Shown here: piece after piece, positions 50,671-61,905 of the stretch
Layout of the letters: each line of letters starts with the position of its first letter
How positions within the stretch are numbered: position 1 is the first letter of the stretch
NCBI GenBank assembly: GCA_947501275.1
Contig: CANMVD010000001.1
Location: forward strand, 310,001-374,000
Source of the DNA: an uncultured Tateyamaria sp.
GTDB lineage: Bacteria; Pseudomonadota; Alphaproteobacteria; Rhodobacterales; Rhodobacteraceae
Direction of reading: 5' to 3'
Length of the DNA stretch: 64,000 nucleotides
Notes under the pieces: generated by a model
Database searches by the model: none
The model's input: the letters and a program-made list of their open reading frames with translations, nothing else
What the model was told of the DNA's origin: nothing
Translations under genes and position numbers: made by a program

Positions 50671-51170
50671 GCCTGCACCTGCCCCTGCACATCGGCCATG
50701 TCGCTGGCCAACCGCTTGCGCGCGGCAGCCAGACGGCTCATCACTGTACCAATGGGGATCTCCATAATCTCGGCGGCTTCCTTGTAGCTATAGCCCTCCA
50801 CATAGACGAGAAAGACAGTTTGTCTTTGCGCTTCTGGAAGACTGTTCACCCTATTCAACACGTCACGCGCCAGAATATTCACTTCTGCGCCAGGAGTTTT
50901 GTCAGGAAGGTCGATTTCTTCGACGGGAACGAGGCCACCGCCCGTGCGTACCTTGCGCGCACGCAGCTCATTCAGCCAGATCCGCTGGGCCATGCGGAAC
51001 ATCCAGCGATCCAGATGCGTGCCCGCTTCGAATTGATCGGCCTTGTCCAGCGCACGCACACATGTGGTTTGCGCCAGATCATCGCCCCAGTCCTTACGCC
51101 CGGTCAATGAAACGGAGTACCGCCACAGCCGGGGAAACACGGCGGCCATGCCGTCGCGGACTTCTTTCAC
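50667..51170 (-). CDS. ECF-type RNA polymerase sigma factor
   Basis: A 167-residue sigma factor with region 2 (WRYSVSLTGRKDWGDDLAQT, ADQFEAGTHLDRWMFRMAQR) and region 4 (LPEAQRQTVFLVYVEGYSYK, IPIGTVMSRLAAARKRLA). It directs polymerase to a stress regulon when released by the anti-sigma partner. The start codon is GTG at 51170; ATG at 51149 is an alternative. The 83-base gap to the divergent DUF4399 gene may hold an autoregulated promoter. Confidence 0.92.
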   Translation of the reverse strand: MKEVRDGMAAVFPRLWRYSVSLTGRKDWGDDLAQTTCVRALDKADQFEAGTHLDRWMFRMAQRIWLNELRARKVRTGGGLVPVEEIDLPDKTPGAEVNILARDVLNRVNSLPEAQRQTVFLVYVEGYSYKEAAEIMEIPIGTVMSRLAAARKRLASDMADVQGQVQA

Positions 51171-51253
51171 AGATTTTTCAGTAGACGTGCGAATAATTTC
51201 GACCCCGAGGTGTTAACAAATACTGACACCACCACGAAACGGAGGAAAGTGGA

Positions 51254-51694
51254 ATGAAAAAATTTGTGTTTGGGCTGTGTTTTGCCATCGGACTGCCGAC
51301 AACTGCCATTGCTCAGGACAATACCGCCCCTGACGGTGCCAAAGTCTACTTTATCAACCTCGAAGACGGGGCGACCGTTTCGTCACCCGTGACGGTTCTG
51401 TTTGGCCTTGAAGGCATGGGCGTTGCTCCTGCCGGCACCGAAAAGGAAGGCACAGGTCACCACCACCTTCTGATCAATCGCCCCCCCTTGGGTGAAGGCG
51501 AAGAAGGCGCTGACGAACTGCAATACGGTATCTTGGCCGACGACAACCACATCCACTTTGGTGGTGGCCAAACGCAGGTCACACTGGATCTGCCAGACGG
51601 AACGCACACGCTGCAATTGGTCATGGGCGATCTAAACCATGTACCGCATGCCAATCCCGTCACAAGCGACGTGATTTCCATAGTCGTGGAATAG
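51254..51694 (+). CDS. DUF4399-domain exported protein
   Basis: A 146-residue protein with signal peptide (cleavage after AIAQ, about 21) and the DUF4399 fold: VYFINLEDGATVSSPVTVLF, TGHHHLLINRP, DDNHIHFGGGQTQVTLDL and HTLQLVMGDLNHVPH. The clustered His residues look like a metal site, probably copper, but this is not shown. It is divergent from the ECF/anti-sigma genes, which suggests membership of that regulon. RBS GGAGG at 51241-51245. Confidence 0.88.
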   Translation: MKKFVFGLCFAIGLPTTAIAQDNTAPDGAKVYFINLEDGATVSSPVTVLFGLEGMGVAPAGTEKEGTGHHHLLINRPPLGEGEEGADELQYGILADDNHIHFGGGQTQVTLDLPDGTHTLQLVMGDLNHVPHANPVTSDVISIVVE

Positions 51695-51702
51695 AAGCGT
51701 AT

Positions 51703-51737
51703 GCGGGTCTTGCTTCTCCCCCCGAAGCGAGGTCCGC
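51703..51737. terminator. Bidirectional hairpin between DUF4399 and ZntB-like genes
   Basis: Fourteen-base arms 51703-51716 and 51724-51737 pair fully when three G-U pairs are allowed, around a C-rich 7-base loop. It occupies the centre of the 70-base gap between two convergent stops. No T-tract. Confidence 0.5.
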
Positions 51738-51764
51738 GCTAATCCATGTTCTTGGTTCTTGCGC

Positions 51765-52703
51765 CTATATCCAACGCAAACGGCGCAAGATCCACAACGC
51801 CACCACAGTCAGGGCGACAAGCCCGGCGCACAGCGCCCAAAACGCCCAAGATGTTTCAACCCCCGGCATGCCCGCAACATTGACCCCAAACAGTCCCGTT
51901 AAAAAGCCAAGCGGTAAAAACACCGCCGCAACGACCGACAGCACATAGGCATTGTGCCCCTGTGCGGCCGCAGCCTGGGCCGCATAATGCTCCTGCACGG
52001 CCGTCATACGTGCAATAAGACCCTCCAATTCCTCGACCGCCAATTTGGCAAGGTTGGCCTGTTCGCGCAGTTGATCCCGCACGCCTTGTGTCATCAGCGG
52101 ACTGTCGGTCGCCCCCAAAGCGACAAGCGCGTCACGTTGCGGCGCGAGATAGCGGCGCATGCGGATGCCCATGCGCCGCTTGTCGATCAAGTCTGTGAGA
52201 ACAAGGCTTTGCGCATCGTCTTCGGACATGTCTTCGATTGTGTCGACCTGCGCGCCAAGGTCAAATACGGTGTCTTGCGCCCGCCCCATGAGGCGCGCGG
52301 CCAGCGTCGCCACAAAATGCATCGGACTTTCCGGCGCGATCCCGGTTTCAGCTTCTTGGCGCATGGCATCCAGTGCCACCACTTTGCGCACCCGAACCGT
52401 CACCATCAATTGCGCGGTCGCCCACATCCGCACCGACACCATTTGATCAGCGGGCCCGTCCGCGTTCATATTCACACCACGCAGGTTCAACATCATACCC
52501 GCCCCATAGCGATCCGATCGCGGACGGGTCTCTGGGGCAACAAGGGCCGCCGCCGGAATCTCCGGGACATATTGCTCAAGAAATGCGGGCAGGCCCGGAT
52601 CCTCCAGATCAAAATGCGCCCATAGATATCCCACTTGGGGGAGGGTCAACTCCGAGACAGGCGTGATGGTCGTCTCATGGATCTGAAAGGCGCAAATCGG
52701 CAT
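51765..52703 (-). CDS. CorA-family divalent-cation transporter, ZntB-like
   Basis: A 312-residue protein with a long cytoplasmic helical domain (about 1-250) and two C-terminal membrane helices. The pore-loop motif GLFGVNVAGMPGV follows the ZntB GVN form rather than the Mg-selective GMN. ZntB moves Zn2+ with protons. No signal peptide. The 83 bases upstream of its start to the fadH stop carry nothing recognisable. Confidence 0.88.
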   Translation of the reverse strand: MPICAFQIHETTITPVSELTLPQVGYLWAHFDLEDPGLPAFLEQYVPEIPAAALVAPETRPRSDRYGAGMMLNLRGVNMNADGPADQMVSVRMWATAQLMVTVRVRKVVALDAMRQEAETGIAPESPMHFVATLAARLMGRAQDTVFDLGAQVDTIEDMSEDDAQSLVLTDLIDKRRMGIRMRRYLAPQRDALVALGATDSPLMTQGVRDQLREQANLAKLAVEELEGLIARMTAVQEHYAAQAAAAQGHNAYVLSVVAAVFLPLGFLTGLFGVNVAGMPGVETSWAFWALCAGLVALTVVALWILRRLRWI

Positions 52704-52786
52704 GTGGCGACGCTATCGCCCCGCCCGTCCCTTCGCAACCAGAGCGTCTGGCGCATTACCTGAAACATCAAGGTTCGTGTGACGCC

Positions 52787-55370
<2,584 letters not shown>

Positions 55371-55374
<4 letters not shown>

Positions 55375-55853
55375 CGCCCGAAGACATCGCCAAACTGCCC
55401 TATCGCCGCAATGTCGGCATCATGGTGGTGAACACGGACGGTCTTGTCTGGGTTGGCCAACGCAAAGACCGCTATCAGGACGCGTGGCAGATGCCCCAAG
55501 GAGGCGTGGACAAAGGCGAAGATGCCCGCGCCGCCGCCCTGCGCGAGTTGGAGGAAGAAACCGGGATCACCGCGGATCTGGTCGACGTCGTGGCCGAGAC
55601 AGAAGGTTGGTTGCCCTACGAGCTGCCCGCCGATCTGATCCCGCAGTTGTGGAAAGGACGCTTTCGCGGGCAAGAGCAGAAGTGGTTCCTGCTGCGCTTT
55701 GGTGGGTCGGATGATCAGATCAACATCGCTACGGAAGAGCCCGAATTCGCCGCATGGAAATGGATGACACCTGCCGAATTGCCCGACGCAATCGTGCCGT
55801 TCAAACGCGACGTCTACGTGCAGGTGCTGGCCGCGTTCGAGGCGCATCTTTGA
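55371..55853 (+). CDS. rppH: RNA 5'-pyrophosphohydrolase
   Basis: A 160-residue Nudix hydrolase starting [20 protein letters not shown]. The Nudix box, [17 protein letters not shown] plus EEETGI (about 44-66), is complete with the metal-binding Glu residues. WQMPQGG and the C-terminal [13 protein letters not shown] are as in RppH. It converts 5'-triphosphate RNA ends to monophosphate and so triggers RNase E decay. Both ends overlap neighbours. Confidence 0.95.
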
Positions 55854-56380
55854 TACGGCTGACAACCCTCCTGCTGGCGCTGCTGCCCGCATCAGCCCAT
55901 GCACTGTCCTGTCTCGAATTCACACCAGCAGATATGTTCAGGCAGTTTGAGTCTCCGGACCTCGCATACGTTCCCGTAATTGGGACGCTCACCGTGTACG
56001 AAACGAAACGGCCCGGATTTGGCAGTGATAGAACCGGCTTCATGTCGCACCGGATCGAAGTTCCTGCTCATTTTTTAGGTGTCGCACTCGGGCCTAAAGG
56101 AACGGAAACACCCATAGACATAGATGTTGCTTACACTGACCATTGCATTGCTCCGATACAGGACGTTCGGGTGCGATGTGGAAGAGCGGTGGCCAAGAGT
56201 TCCAAAACCGTGCTTACGGTCCTTACCAGAGAAAAAAACTCCTATTCTGTTTCGAATAGCCTATGCGGCGGGACCATTTTTTACAGCCCATCACAAGAAG
56301 AGAAAGACGAGTTCCGCAAATGCGCATCACACGGCCGGTGCTGGGGCAAAACTCTTTTTGGTTTCAATCTGTCGCCTTGA
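55850..56380 (+). CDS. Exported protein of unknown function, 176 aa
   Basis: The start is TTG at 55850 sharing bases with the rppH stop (TTGA). A signal peptide ([21 protein letters not shown]) precedes a mature region with five or more Cys ([37 protein letters not shown]), suggesting several disulfides in the periplasm. No family recognised. It is convergent with glcF with 9 bases between stops. Confidence 0.75.
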   Translation: MIRLTTLLLALLPASAHALSCLEFTPADMFRQFESPDLAYVPVIGTLTVYETKRPGFGSDRTGFMSHRIEVPAHFLGVALGPKGTETPIDIDVAYTDHCIAPIQDVRVRCGRAVAKSSKTVLTVLTREKNSYSVSNSLCGGTIFYSPSQEEKDEFRKCASHGRCWGKTLFGFNLSP

Positions 56381-56389
56381 AGGGATCAT

Positions 56390-57703
56390 TTACCGCAACA
56401 TCGGCACATCACTGTGTGCGCGATCCAAGGCTGGCGGACGTGGCCCCCCGCTCGCCCAATCCAACAACTCCACAGTATGCACCACAGGCACTCCGGCCGC
56501 CGAGCCAATCTGCATCATGCACCCGATGTTCCCAGCCGCGATAATGTCCGGGTTCTTGGCCTCAAGCGTCCTGACCTTGCGCTCTTTCAACTGCGCCGAA
56601 ATCTCGGGCTGCATTAGGTTGTATGTCCCGGCCGACCCACAGCACAGATGCGAATCTGCAGGCTCCACCACCTTGAAACCCGCCTTTTTCAGCAGGTCCT
56701 TGGGATAGGTCTTGATCTGTTGGCCATGCTGCAAGGAGCAAGCGGCGTGGTAGGCGACGGTCATGTCCTGCGGCGCGCCCGCTGGCAAATCCAGCTTCAT
56801 CAGGACCTCGCTGACGTCCATGGCAATCTCGGCCACGCGGGTGGCATCCGGTGCCAAAGGATCATTGCGGAACATGTGGCCGTAATCTTTGACCGTGGTG
56901 CCACAGCCAGAAGTGTTGATGACAATTGCGTCCAGCCCATCGCCATCCATTTCACGCGCCCAAGCAGTGATATTCTTGGCTGCCGTCGCATGGCTTTCCT
57001 TGGCCTTGCCCATATGATGGGTCAGCGCACCGCAACAGCCCGCCCCTTCGGCTACAACAACCTCACACCCCAAACGTGTGAGCAAACGGATGGTGGCATC
57101 ATTGATATCGGTGTTGAGCGCCTTCTGCGCACAGCCCGTCATCAAGGCGACGCGCATCTTCTTTTCCGCCACAGGCGCAAAACTTTGCGGATCATCATTG
57201 CGCGACACAGAAGGGATATTTTTCGGGGCCATCTCCAGCATGGCGCGCAAGCGGGCATCCGGGATCATCCACGCAAACGGACGGCCAATCTTGGCCCCCA
57301 GCAACGCCACACGAAAGCGCATCGGATAGGGCAGGATCTGCGCCAAAACCCACCGCAACACGCGGTCTGTAAAGGGGCGCTTGTAGCGATCCTCGATGTA
57401 TTCACGGGCATGATCGACAAGATGCATGTAATGCACGCCAGACGGGCAGGTCGTCATGCAGGCCAGACAGCTCAAACAACGGTCGATATGTTTGACGACC
57501 TTCTCATCCGGATCACGGTCGTTTTCCAACATGTCCTTGATCAGGTAAATCCGGCCACGGGGGCTGTCCAACTCATCGCCCAGCACCTGATAGGTCGGGC
57601 ACGTAGCGGTACAAAATCCACAATGCACACAATTGCGCAAAATCTCGTTGGATCGCTCTATCTTGGGATCGCTCAACTGTTCAGGGGAAAAAGTCGTCTG
57701 CAT
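56390..57703 (-). CDS. glcF: Glycolate oxidase iron-sulfur subunit
   Basis: A 437-residue protein with two ferredoxin-type 4Fe-4S motifs near the N terminus (CVHCGFCTATCPTY, CLSCLACMTTCPSG) and two CCG domains (GCCGALTHHMG and CCGSAGTYNLMQPE), the layout of GlcF. It accepts electrons from GlcD/GlcE and passes them to the membrane quinone pool in glycolate oxidation to glyoxylate. One base separates it from the small membrane protein gene upstream. Confidence 0.95.
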   Translation of the reverse strand: MQTTFSPEQLSDPKIERSNEILRNCVHCGFCTATCPTYQVLGDELDSPRGRIYLIKDMLENDRDPDEKVVKHIDRCLSCLACMTTCPSGVHYMHLVDHAREYIEDRYKRPFTDRVLRWVLAQILPYPMRFRVALLGAKIGRPFAWMIPDARLRAMLEMAPKNIPSVSRNDDPQSFAPVAEKKMRVALMTGCAQKALNTDINDATIRLLTRLGCEVVVAEGAGCCGALTHHMGKAKESHATAAKNITAWAREMDGDGLDAIVINTSGCGTTVKDYGHMFRNDPLAPDATRVAEIAMDVSEVLMKLDLPAGAPQDMTVAYHAACSLQHGQQIKTYPKDLLKKAGFKVVEPADSHLCCGSAGTYNLMQPEISAQLKERKVRTLEAKNPDIIAAGNIGCMMQIGSAAGVPVVHTVELLDWASGGPRPPALDRAHSDVPMLR

Positions 57704-57704
57704 A

Positions 57705-58058
57705 TCACTCCGCCATCATTTGGGCGGTGGCAAATCCAAACCACGGCACCGTTGTTCCCATTGCACCTAACGCACGGGCGATTTTGCGAGCCTTGCGCGT
57801 AGGCCAAGTCCGGTGTGCTGCGCGCACCACCAGAACCAACACCAAAATCCACGCCAGCCAGATCGCCAGAATACTGGCCAGGATCGACGTGCGATCCACA
57901 GCCAAAACCACCATCACCTCGTTGCGCAAGGCAAAGCTGACAACGGCCAGGACCGATGCCAGCAACGCCACCGGCCACGCCCGCCCGTCAAAACCGATCA
58001 GCGCAAGAAACAGCGCCGGGCCCAGCACAAAGGCAATGGTGAACAGCAACAACACCAT
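57705..58058 (-). CDS. Small membrane protein inserted between glcE and glcF
   Basis: A 117-residue protein with three hydrophobic segments (VLLLFTIAFVLGPALFLAL, AWPVALLASVLAVVSFAL, SILASILAIWLAWILVLVLV) and a basic C-terminal stretch. Its ATG overlaps the glcE stop (TGATG), so it is firmly in the operon. No family recognised. It could dock the glycolate oxidase complex on the membrane, which is inference from position. Confidence 0.78.
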   Translation of the reverse strand: MVLLLFTIAFVLGPALFLALIGFDGRAWPVALLASVLAVVSFALRNEVMVVLAVDRTSILASILAIWLAWILVLVLVVRAAHRTWPTRKARKIARALGAMGTTVPWFGFATAQMMAE

Positions 58059-59179
58059 CAGGCCGCCATCAAGCCTTGGTTCAAGATGCCGCGCGGATCA
58101 AACCGGCTGCGCAAGGCTCTACTCAAACTGGCCACTCCGGGGCTTTCGGGCTGGAACACAGGCACCGCCGCACGTACGGCCTCCGGGCCCTTGATCAAGG
58201 TCGCATGCCCCCCAAGGCCCGCAACCTGCGCCTGCACAGCGCCGTGGGTCGCCGCGATATCTCCACCAGATGTGCCGGCCCATACAAGGCCACCACCCCA
58301 GTCCATCAGGCTCTGACACCCCTCCGGCAAAGCCGTGATAACGGCAGGGCCATCGCTGGGCTTGACTGAAATGCGCCAGACCGCATCACAGCCCCACAAC
58401 GGCTTGGCATCTCGGACATTGCTCCATGCCACATCACTGCGGGTGATCTCGCCAAACGATGCCAACAGCCCTTCCAACTTACCCGCACGATACGCAATCG
58501 AGGCCTCAAACCCCTCAAGACGCAGCCAAACCGCACCATTGATCCACGCCGCCCCAGACACCTCATAGGGCGAGCCCAGGGCCCGGCTCATCGCCGCAAC
58601 AGCCTGCGCCGCACTGACACCCTCAATCACCAATGTCACTTCGGCCTCAACCGCAGGCAGCACCTTGAGGCTGACCTCGGTCAACACACCCAAAGTGCCC
58701 CACGATCCGCACATAAGCTTGACCAGATCATAGCCCGTGACATTCTTCATCACGCGGCCGCCATTCTTCACGACCTGTCCCGCACCATCAACAAAGCGCA
58801 CGCCAAGGGCAAAGTCCCGCGCAGCACCTGCCTGTATCCGGCGTGGACCGCTGGCATTGGTGGCCAAGACCCCGCCAATGGTTGACGCACCGGACGTGCC
58901 CAACAAACCCGTCAGATCATATGGCTCAAAGGCAAGGCGCTGGTTCTCACGCGCCAAGGTCGCCTCAATCTCTGCAACAGGCGTGCCCGCCGCCGCGACA
59001 ATGGTCAACGCACCGGGCTCATACAAGGTCACACCCGACAGGCCCGACACATCCAGCGGATCACCAGACACAAGGCGACCGACCATGCGCGTTCCGCCAC
59101 CTTTGACCACAAGAGGTCCCTCGGCGCTGCGGACCGCTTCCGCGATGCCTTCTTCACTGATCACATGATCCATCTTCAT
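58058..59179 (-). CDS. glcE: Glycolate oxidase FAD-binding subunit
   Basis: A 373-residue FAD-linked subunit: PLVVKGGGTRMVG, the PCMH FAD-binding stretch DLTGLLGTSGASTIGGVLAT, and NVTGYDLVKLMCGSWGTLGV. It forms the glycolate oxidase core with GlcD. Start ATG 59179 has AAGG four bases upstream; an in-frame ATG at 59173 is an alternative. Confidence 0.93.
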   Translation of the reverse strand: MKMDHVISEEGIAEAVRSAEGPLVVKGGGTRMVGRLVSGDPLDVSGLSGVTLYEPGALTIVAAAGTPVAEIEATLARENQRLAFEPYDLTGLLGTSGASTIGGVLATNASGPRRIQAGAARDFALGVRFVDGAGQVVKNGGRVMKNVTGYDLVKLMCGSWGTLGVLTEVSLKVLPAVEAEVTLVIEGVSAAQAVAAMSRALGSPYEVSGAAWINGAVWLRLEGFEASIAYRAGKLEGLLASFGEITRSDVAWSNVRDAKPLWGCDAVWRISVKPSDGPAVITALPEGCQSLMDWGGGLVWAGTSGGDIAATHGAVQAQVAGLGGHATLIKGPEAVRAAVPVFQPESPGVASLSRALRSRFDPRGILNQGLMAA

Positions 59180-59217
59180 CTTGCCTTATAAACTTCGGGG
59201 GGCGCGCGTCAGCGCGT

Positions 59218-59231
59218 GGGGGCTGGCCCCC
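59218..59231. repeat. GGGGGC-x-GCCCCC palindromic element, copy 1
   Basis: GGGGGCTGGCCCCC immediately downstream of the glcD stop on the minus strand, in the 52-base glcD-glcE gap. It is the exact reverse complement of the element at 61860-61873. It may stabilise the glcD message end or be a dispersed palindromic repeat. Confidence 0.55.
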
Positions 59232-60680
59232 TCATTCGGCTGCCATCGGCGCATCGCGGCGCGGCTGAGACACGGCCAAGGGAAACACCTTGGCAGGGTT
59301 CAGCAACCACGCCGGGTCAAACACATCCTTCACAGCCATCTGCGTCTCGAGATCCGCAGGCGCGTATTGATGGCTCATCAAATCACGCTTCTCGATACCC
59401 ACACCGTGCTCGCCGGTCAGACAACCGCCCACCTCGACACACAGCTTCAGCACCTCGGCGCCAAACTCTTCACAAATCTCCAGATCGCCGGGTTTGTTGG
59501 CATCATAGCAAATCAAAGGGTGCATATTGCCGTCACCGGCATGGAATACGTTGCCCACGGCCAGGCCATACTGCTTGGACATCTCCCCGATACGGCGCAA
59601 GACGTACGGCAGTTCAGACACCGGGATCGTCCCGTCCAGACACATATAGTCGCTGACACGACCAATGGCGGAAAAGGCAGCCTTGCGACCCGCCCAGATA
59701 CGGGCACTCTCGTCGGCGCCAGCACTCTCGCGCAGGGCGACAGGATTGTGACGCTTGGCAATGTCAGTGATCAGGGCAAGCTGGGCGTCAATCTCCGCGT
59801 CCGAGCCCTCGACCTCAACAATCAGAAGCGCTTCGCACATCGGGTAGTCCGCCTTGGCGAAATCCTCGCACACCTCGATCAGCATCCGGTCCATAAACTC
59901 GATCGCCACAGGCAAAACACCGGCTTTGATGATATCGGCCACACAAGCGCCCGCAATCTCGGCACTGTCAAAGCCCATTAACACGGGGCGCGCGCCTTCG
60001 GGTTTGTGCAGGATGCGCAGGGTCGCCTCCGTCACGACGCCCAACTGACCCTCCGAGCCGCAAATGACGCCCAGCAGATCCAAACCACCGGAATCGAGAT
60101 GGGCCCCACCAATCTCAACCACTGTGCCATCCATCTGGACCATGGTGACACCCATGAGGTTGTTGGTGGTCACGCCATATTTCAGGCAATGGGCACCGCC
60201 GGAATTCATGGCGATATTGCCTGCAATGGCGCAGGCCAACTGGCTCGACGGATCCGGTGCATAGAAAAACCCATCTGACTCCACGGCACCCGTAACACTC
60301 AGATTGGTGCGACCGGTCTGAACGCGTACAAAACGGTTGTCATAGTCAGTCTCGAGCACCGCATTCATGCGCGCCACACCAAGGATGACACAATCCGCCG
60401 TGGGCAACGCCCCCCCGGCCAACGAGGTCCCCGATCCACGCGGAACAACTGGCACACCAATCTCCTGACAAATGCGCAAGACATCAGAGACTTCGGTCGT
60501 TGTCGCCGGAAGGACGGCCACCATGGGCGGGCAGCGATACGCGGTCAGAGCATCGCATTCGTAGGCCCGAGTCTCTGCCGGATCATCGATGACGGCGTCA
60601 CGGGGCAAAACTTCGCGTAGACGGGCCACAATACGGGCCTTGCGGGCAAGGATTTCTGGATCTGGGAGTGGCATTTCCAT
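59232..60680 (-). CDS. glcD: Glycolate oxidase subunit D (FAD-linked)
   Basis: A 482-residue flavoprotein of the FAD/lactate-oxidase C fold: VPRGSGTSLAGGALP, GVTTNNLMGVTMVQMDGT and FHAGDGNMHPLI with the flavin-site residues, and GEHGVGIEK near the C terminus. It oxidises glycolate (or D-lactate) to glyoxylate. ATG at 60680 with AGGAC upstream; further ATG at 60674. First gene of glcD-glcE-membrane protein-glcF. Confidence 0.95.
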   Translation of the reverse strand: MEMPLPDPEILARKARIVARLREVLPRDAVIDDPAETRAYECDALTAYRCPPMVAVLPATTTEVSDVLRICQEIGVPVVPRGSGTSLAGGALPTADCVILGVARMNAVLETDYDNRFVRVQTGRTNLSVTGAVESDGFFYAPDPSSQLACAIAGNIAMNSGGAHCLKYGVTTNNLMGVTMVQMDGTVVEIGGAHLDSGGLDLLGVICGSEGQLGVVTEATLRILHKPEGARPVLMGFDSAEIAGACVADIIKAGVLPVAIEFMDRMLIEVCEDFAKADYPMCEALLIVEVEGSDAEIDAQLALITDIAKRHNPVALRESAGADESARIWAGRKAAFSAIGRVSDYMCLDGTIPVSELPYVLRRIGEMSKQYGLAVGNVFHAGDGNMHPLICYDANKPGDLEICEEFGAEVLKLCVEVGGCLTGEHGVGIEKRDLMSHQYAPADLETQMAVKDVFDPAWLLNPAKVFPLAVSQPRRDAPMAAE

Positions 60681-60694
60681 GGGCTGTCCTCTCG

Positions 60695-60732
60695 ATTGGT
60701 AAAATAATATGACCAATTTAGAATGGATGCAA
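60695..60732 (-). promoter_or_regulatory. glc operon promoter with overlapping inverted repeat
   Basis: Minus-strand promoter: -35 TTGCAT (60732-60727), spacer of 17, -10 TATTAT (60709-60704). A perfect inverted repeat ATTGGT-N11-ACCAAT (60695-60700 and 60712-60717) brackets the -10 box. The TTGGT/ACCAA halves resemble operators of FadR-subfamily GntR regulators (PdhR, LldR, GlcC), although their usual centre spacing is shorter. Confidence 0.6.
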
Positions 60733-60762
60733 TCCGATTCGTCCTGAGCTAAGAGCAACATC

Positions 60763-61461
60763 ATGACATGGTTAGAGCGACTCTCCCTTTTCTCGCCGCT
60801 GGATATGACCGCTTTGGGTCTGCTCGTCGGTTTCTGGCTGTTGATCGGATGGCGGATCGAACATCCGCGATCCAAACACCCCTCAACCTCGCAAATCATG
60901 GCCGGTTACAGGCGCGAGTGGATGCAACAGATGATCACACGCGAGCCGCGCATCTTTGACGCCAGCATCGTGGCCAATCTGCGTCAGGGAACGGCGTTCT
61001 TTGCCTCAACTTCAGTCATTGCCATTGGCGGATCACTTGCGCTTATCGGGAATGCGGAGCGGGTGAGTGCTCTGACGAACGAGTTGATCCTGACAGACTC
61101 CCCCGCCTTTGTGTGGGAGGTGAAGATGGTGGTGCTGGCCCTGTTTCTCGTCAATGCATTCCTAAAGTTCGTTTGGGCCAATCGGCTGTTTGGCTATGCG
61201 GCCGTGGTGATGGCGTCGGTGCCAAACGACATCACCGACGCCAACTGCCAGCCCCGCGCGGCCCAAGCTGGAGAGATAAATGTCACAGCGGCCCGGTCCT
61301 TCAACCGCGGTCTGCGCTCGGTTTACTTTGCACTGACATGTGCGGCGTGGCTGGCAGGGCCAATTGCCCTGATGGCCGCAACAGCCTTTACCCTTGCGGT
61401 GATCTGGCGGCGCGAATTTGCCTCGCGCTCGCGGACAATCCTGCTGGGCACGGACACGTGA
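60763..61461 (+). CDS. DUF599-family membrane protein
   Basis: A 232-residue protein with about four membrane segments (DMTALGLLVGFWLLIGW, FFASTSVIAIGGSLALIG, VVLALFLVNAFLKFVWANR, CAAWLAGPIALMAATAFTLA). The pattern with REWMQQMITREPRIFDASIVA and FNRGLRSVYFALTCAAW is DUF599. Function unknown. Divergent from the glc operon over an 82-base gap. Confidence 0.85.
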   Translation: MTWLERLSLFSPLDMTALGLLVGFWLLIGWRIEHPRSKHPSTSQIMAGYRREWMQQMITREPRIFDASIVANLRQGTAFFASTSVIAIGGSLALIGNAERVSALTNELILTDSPAFVWEVKMVVLALFLVNAFLKFVWANRLFGYAAVVMASVPNDITDANCQPRAAQAGEINVTAARSFNRGLRSVYFALTCAAWLAGPIALMAATAFTLAVIWRREFASRSRTILLGTDT

Positions 61462-61498
61462 CATGACAAGCCCGCAGCATGCGCGATACTCTGCGCAC

Positions 61499-61849
61499 AT
61501 GAAAAAACTGATCCTCTTTTTGTTCCTCGCCACACCTGTTCTGGCTGAAGAACCCATCATCGAAGACATCACTGTTACGCGCACTGCGCCAGAGACGTAC
61601 CGATTTTCCGTCACCATTCGCCACCCTGACACCGGGTGGGAACATTACGCCGATGGTTGGCGCGTGCTGGACATGGACGGCAACGAGTTGGGAATGCGGG
61701 TGCTGTTTCATCCACATGTAAACGAACAACCGTTCACCCGATCACTGGATGGTGTGAAAATTCCACGCGGCACAACCCAAGTGCAGCTACAGGCGCGCGA
61801 TTTACCCGAAGGGTGGAACGAAGGCACTACTGTCGTTGATTTGCCTTGA
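61499..61849 (+). CDS. Exported protein of unknown function, 116 aa
   Basis: A signal peptide (MKKLILFLFLATPVLAEE) precedes a beta-rich domain with RTAPETYRFSVTIRHPDTGW, EHYADGWRVLDMDGNELG and VLFHPHVNEQPFTRSL. It resembles small roseobacter periplasmic proteins I cannot name. ATG at 61499 gives a good signal peptide; in-frame ATG at 61463 is less likely. Confidence 0.75.
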   Translation: MKKLILFLFLATPVLAEEPIIEDITVTRTAPETYRFSVTIRHPDTGWEHYADGWRVLDMDGNELGMRVLFHPHVNEQPFTRSLDGVKIPRGTTQVQLQARDLPEGWNEGTTVVDLP

Positions 61850-61859
61850 GGGTCGTACT

Positions 61860-61873
61860 GGGGGCCAGCCCCC
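61860..61873. repeat. GGGGGC-x-GCCCCC palindromic element, copy 2
   Basis: GGGGGCCAGCCCCC, extended to CTGGGGGC-CA-GCCCCCAG (61858-61875), between the convergent 116-aa and DUF4926 genes. It is the reverse complement of copy 1 at 59218-59231. It may act as a terminator-like hairpin, but no T-tract follows directly. Confidence 0.55.
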
Positions 61874-61905
61874 AGACCCCCGTGGTATTTTAGGTCAGAA
61901 GAAAC

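Noticed and set aside
56648-57802. A 384-codon plus-strand frame opposite glcF
   Set aside because: glcF is certain from its iron-sulfur motifs; the opposite frame has no motif and no ribosome site, so it is a shadow.
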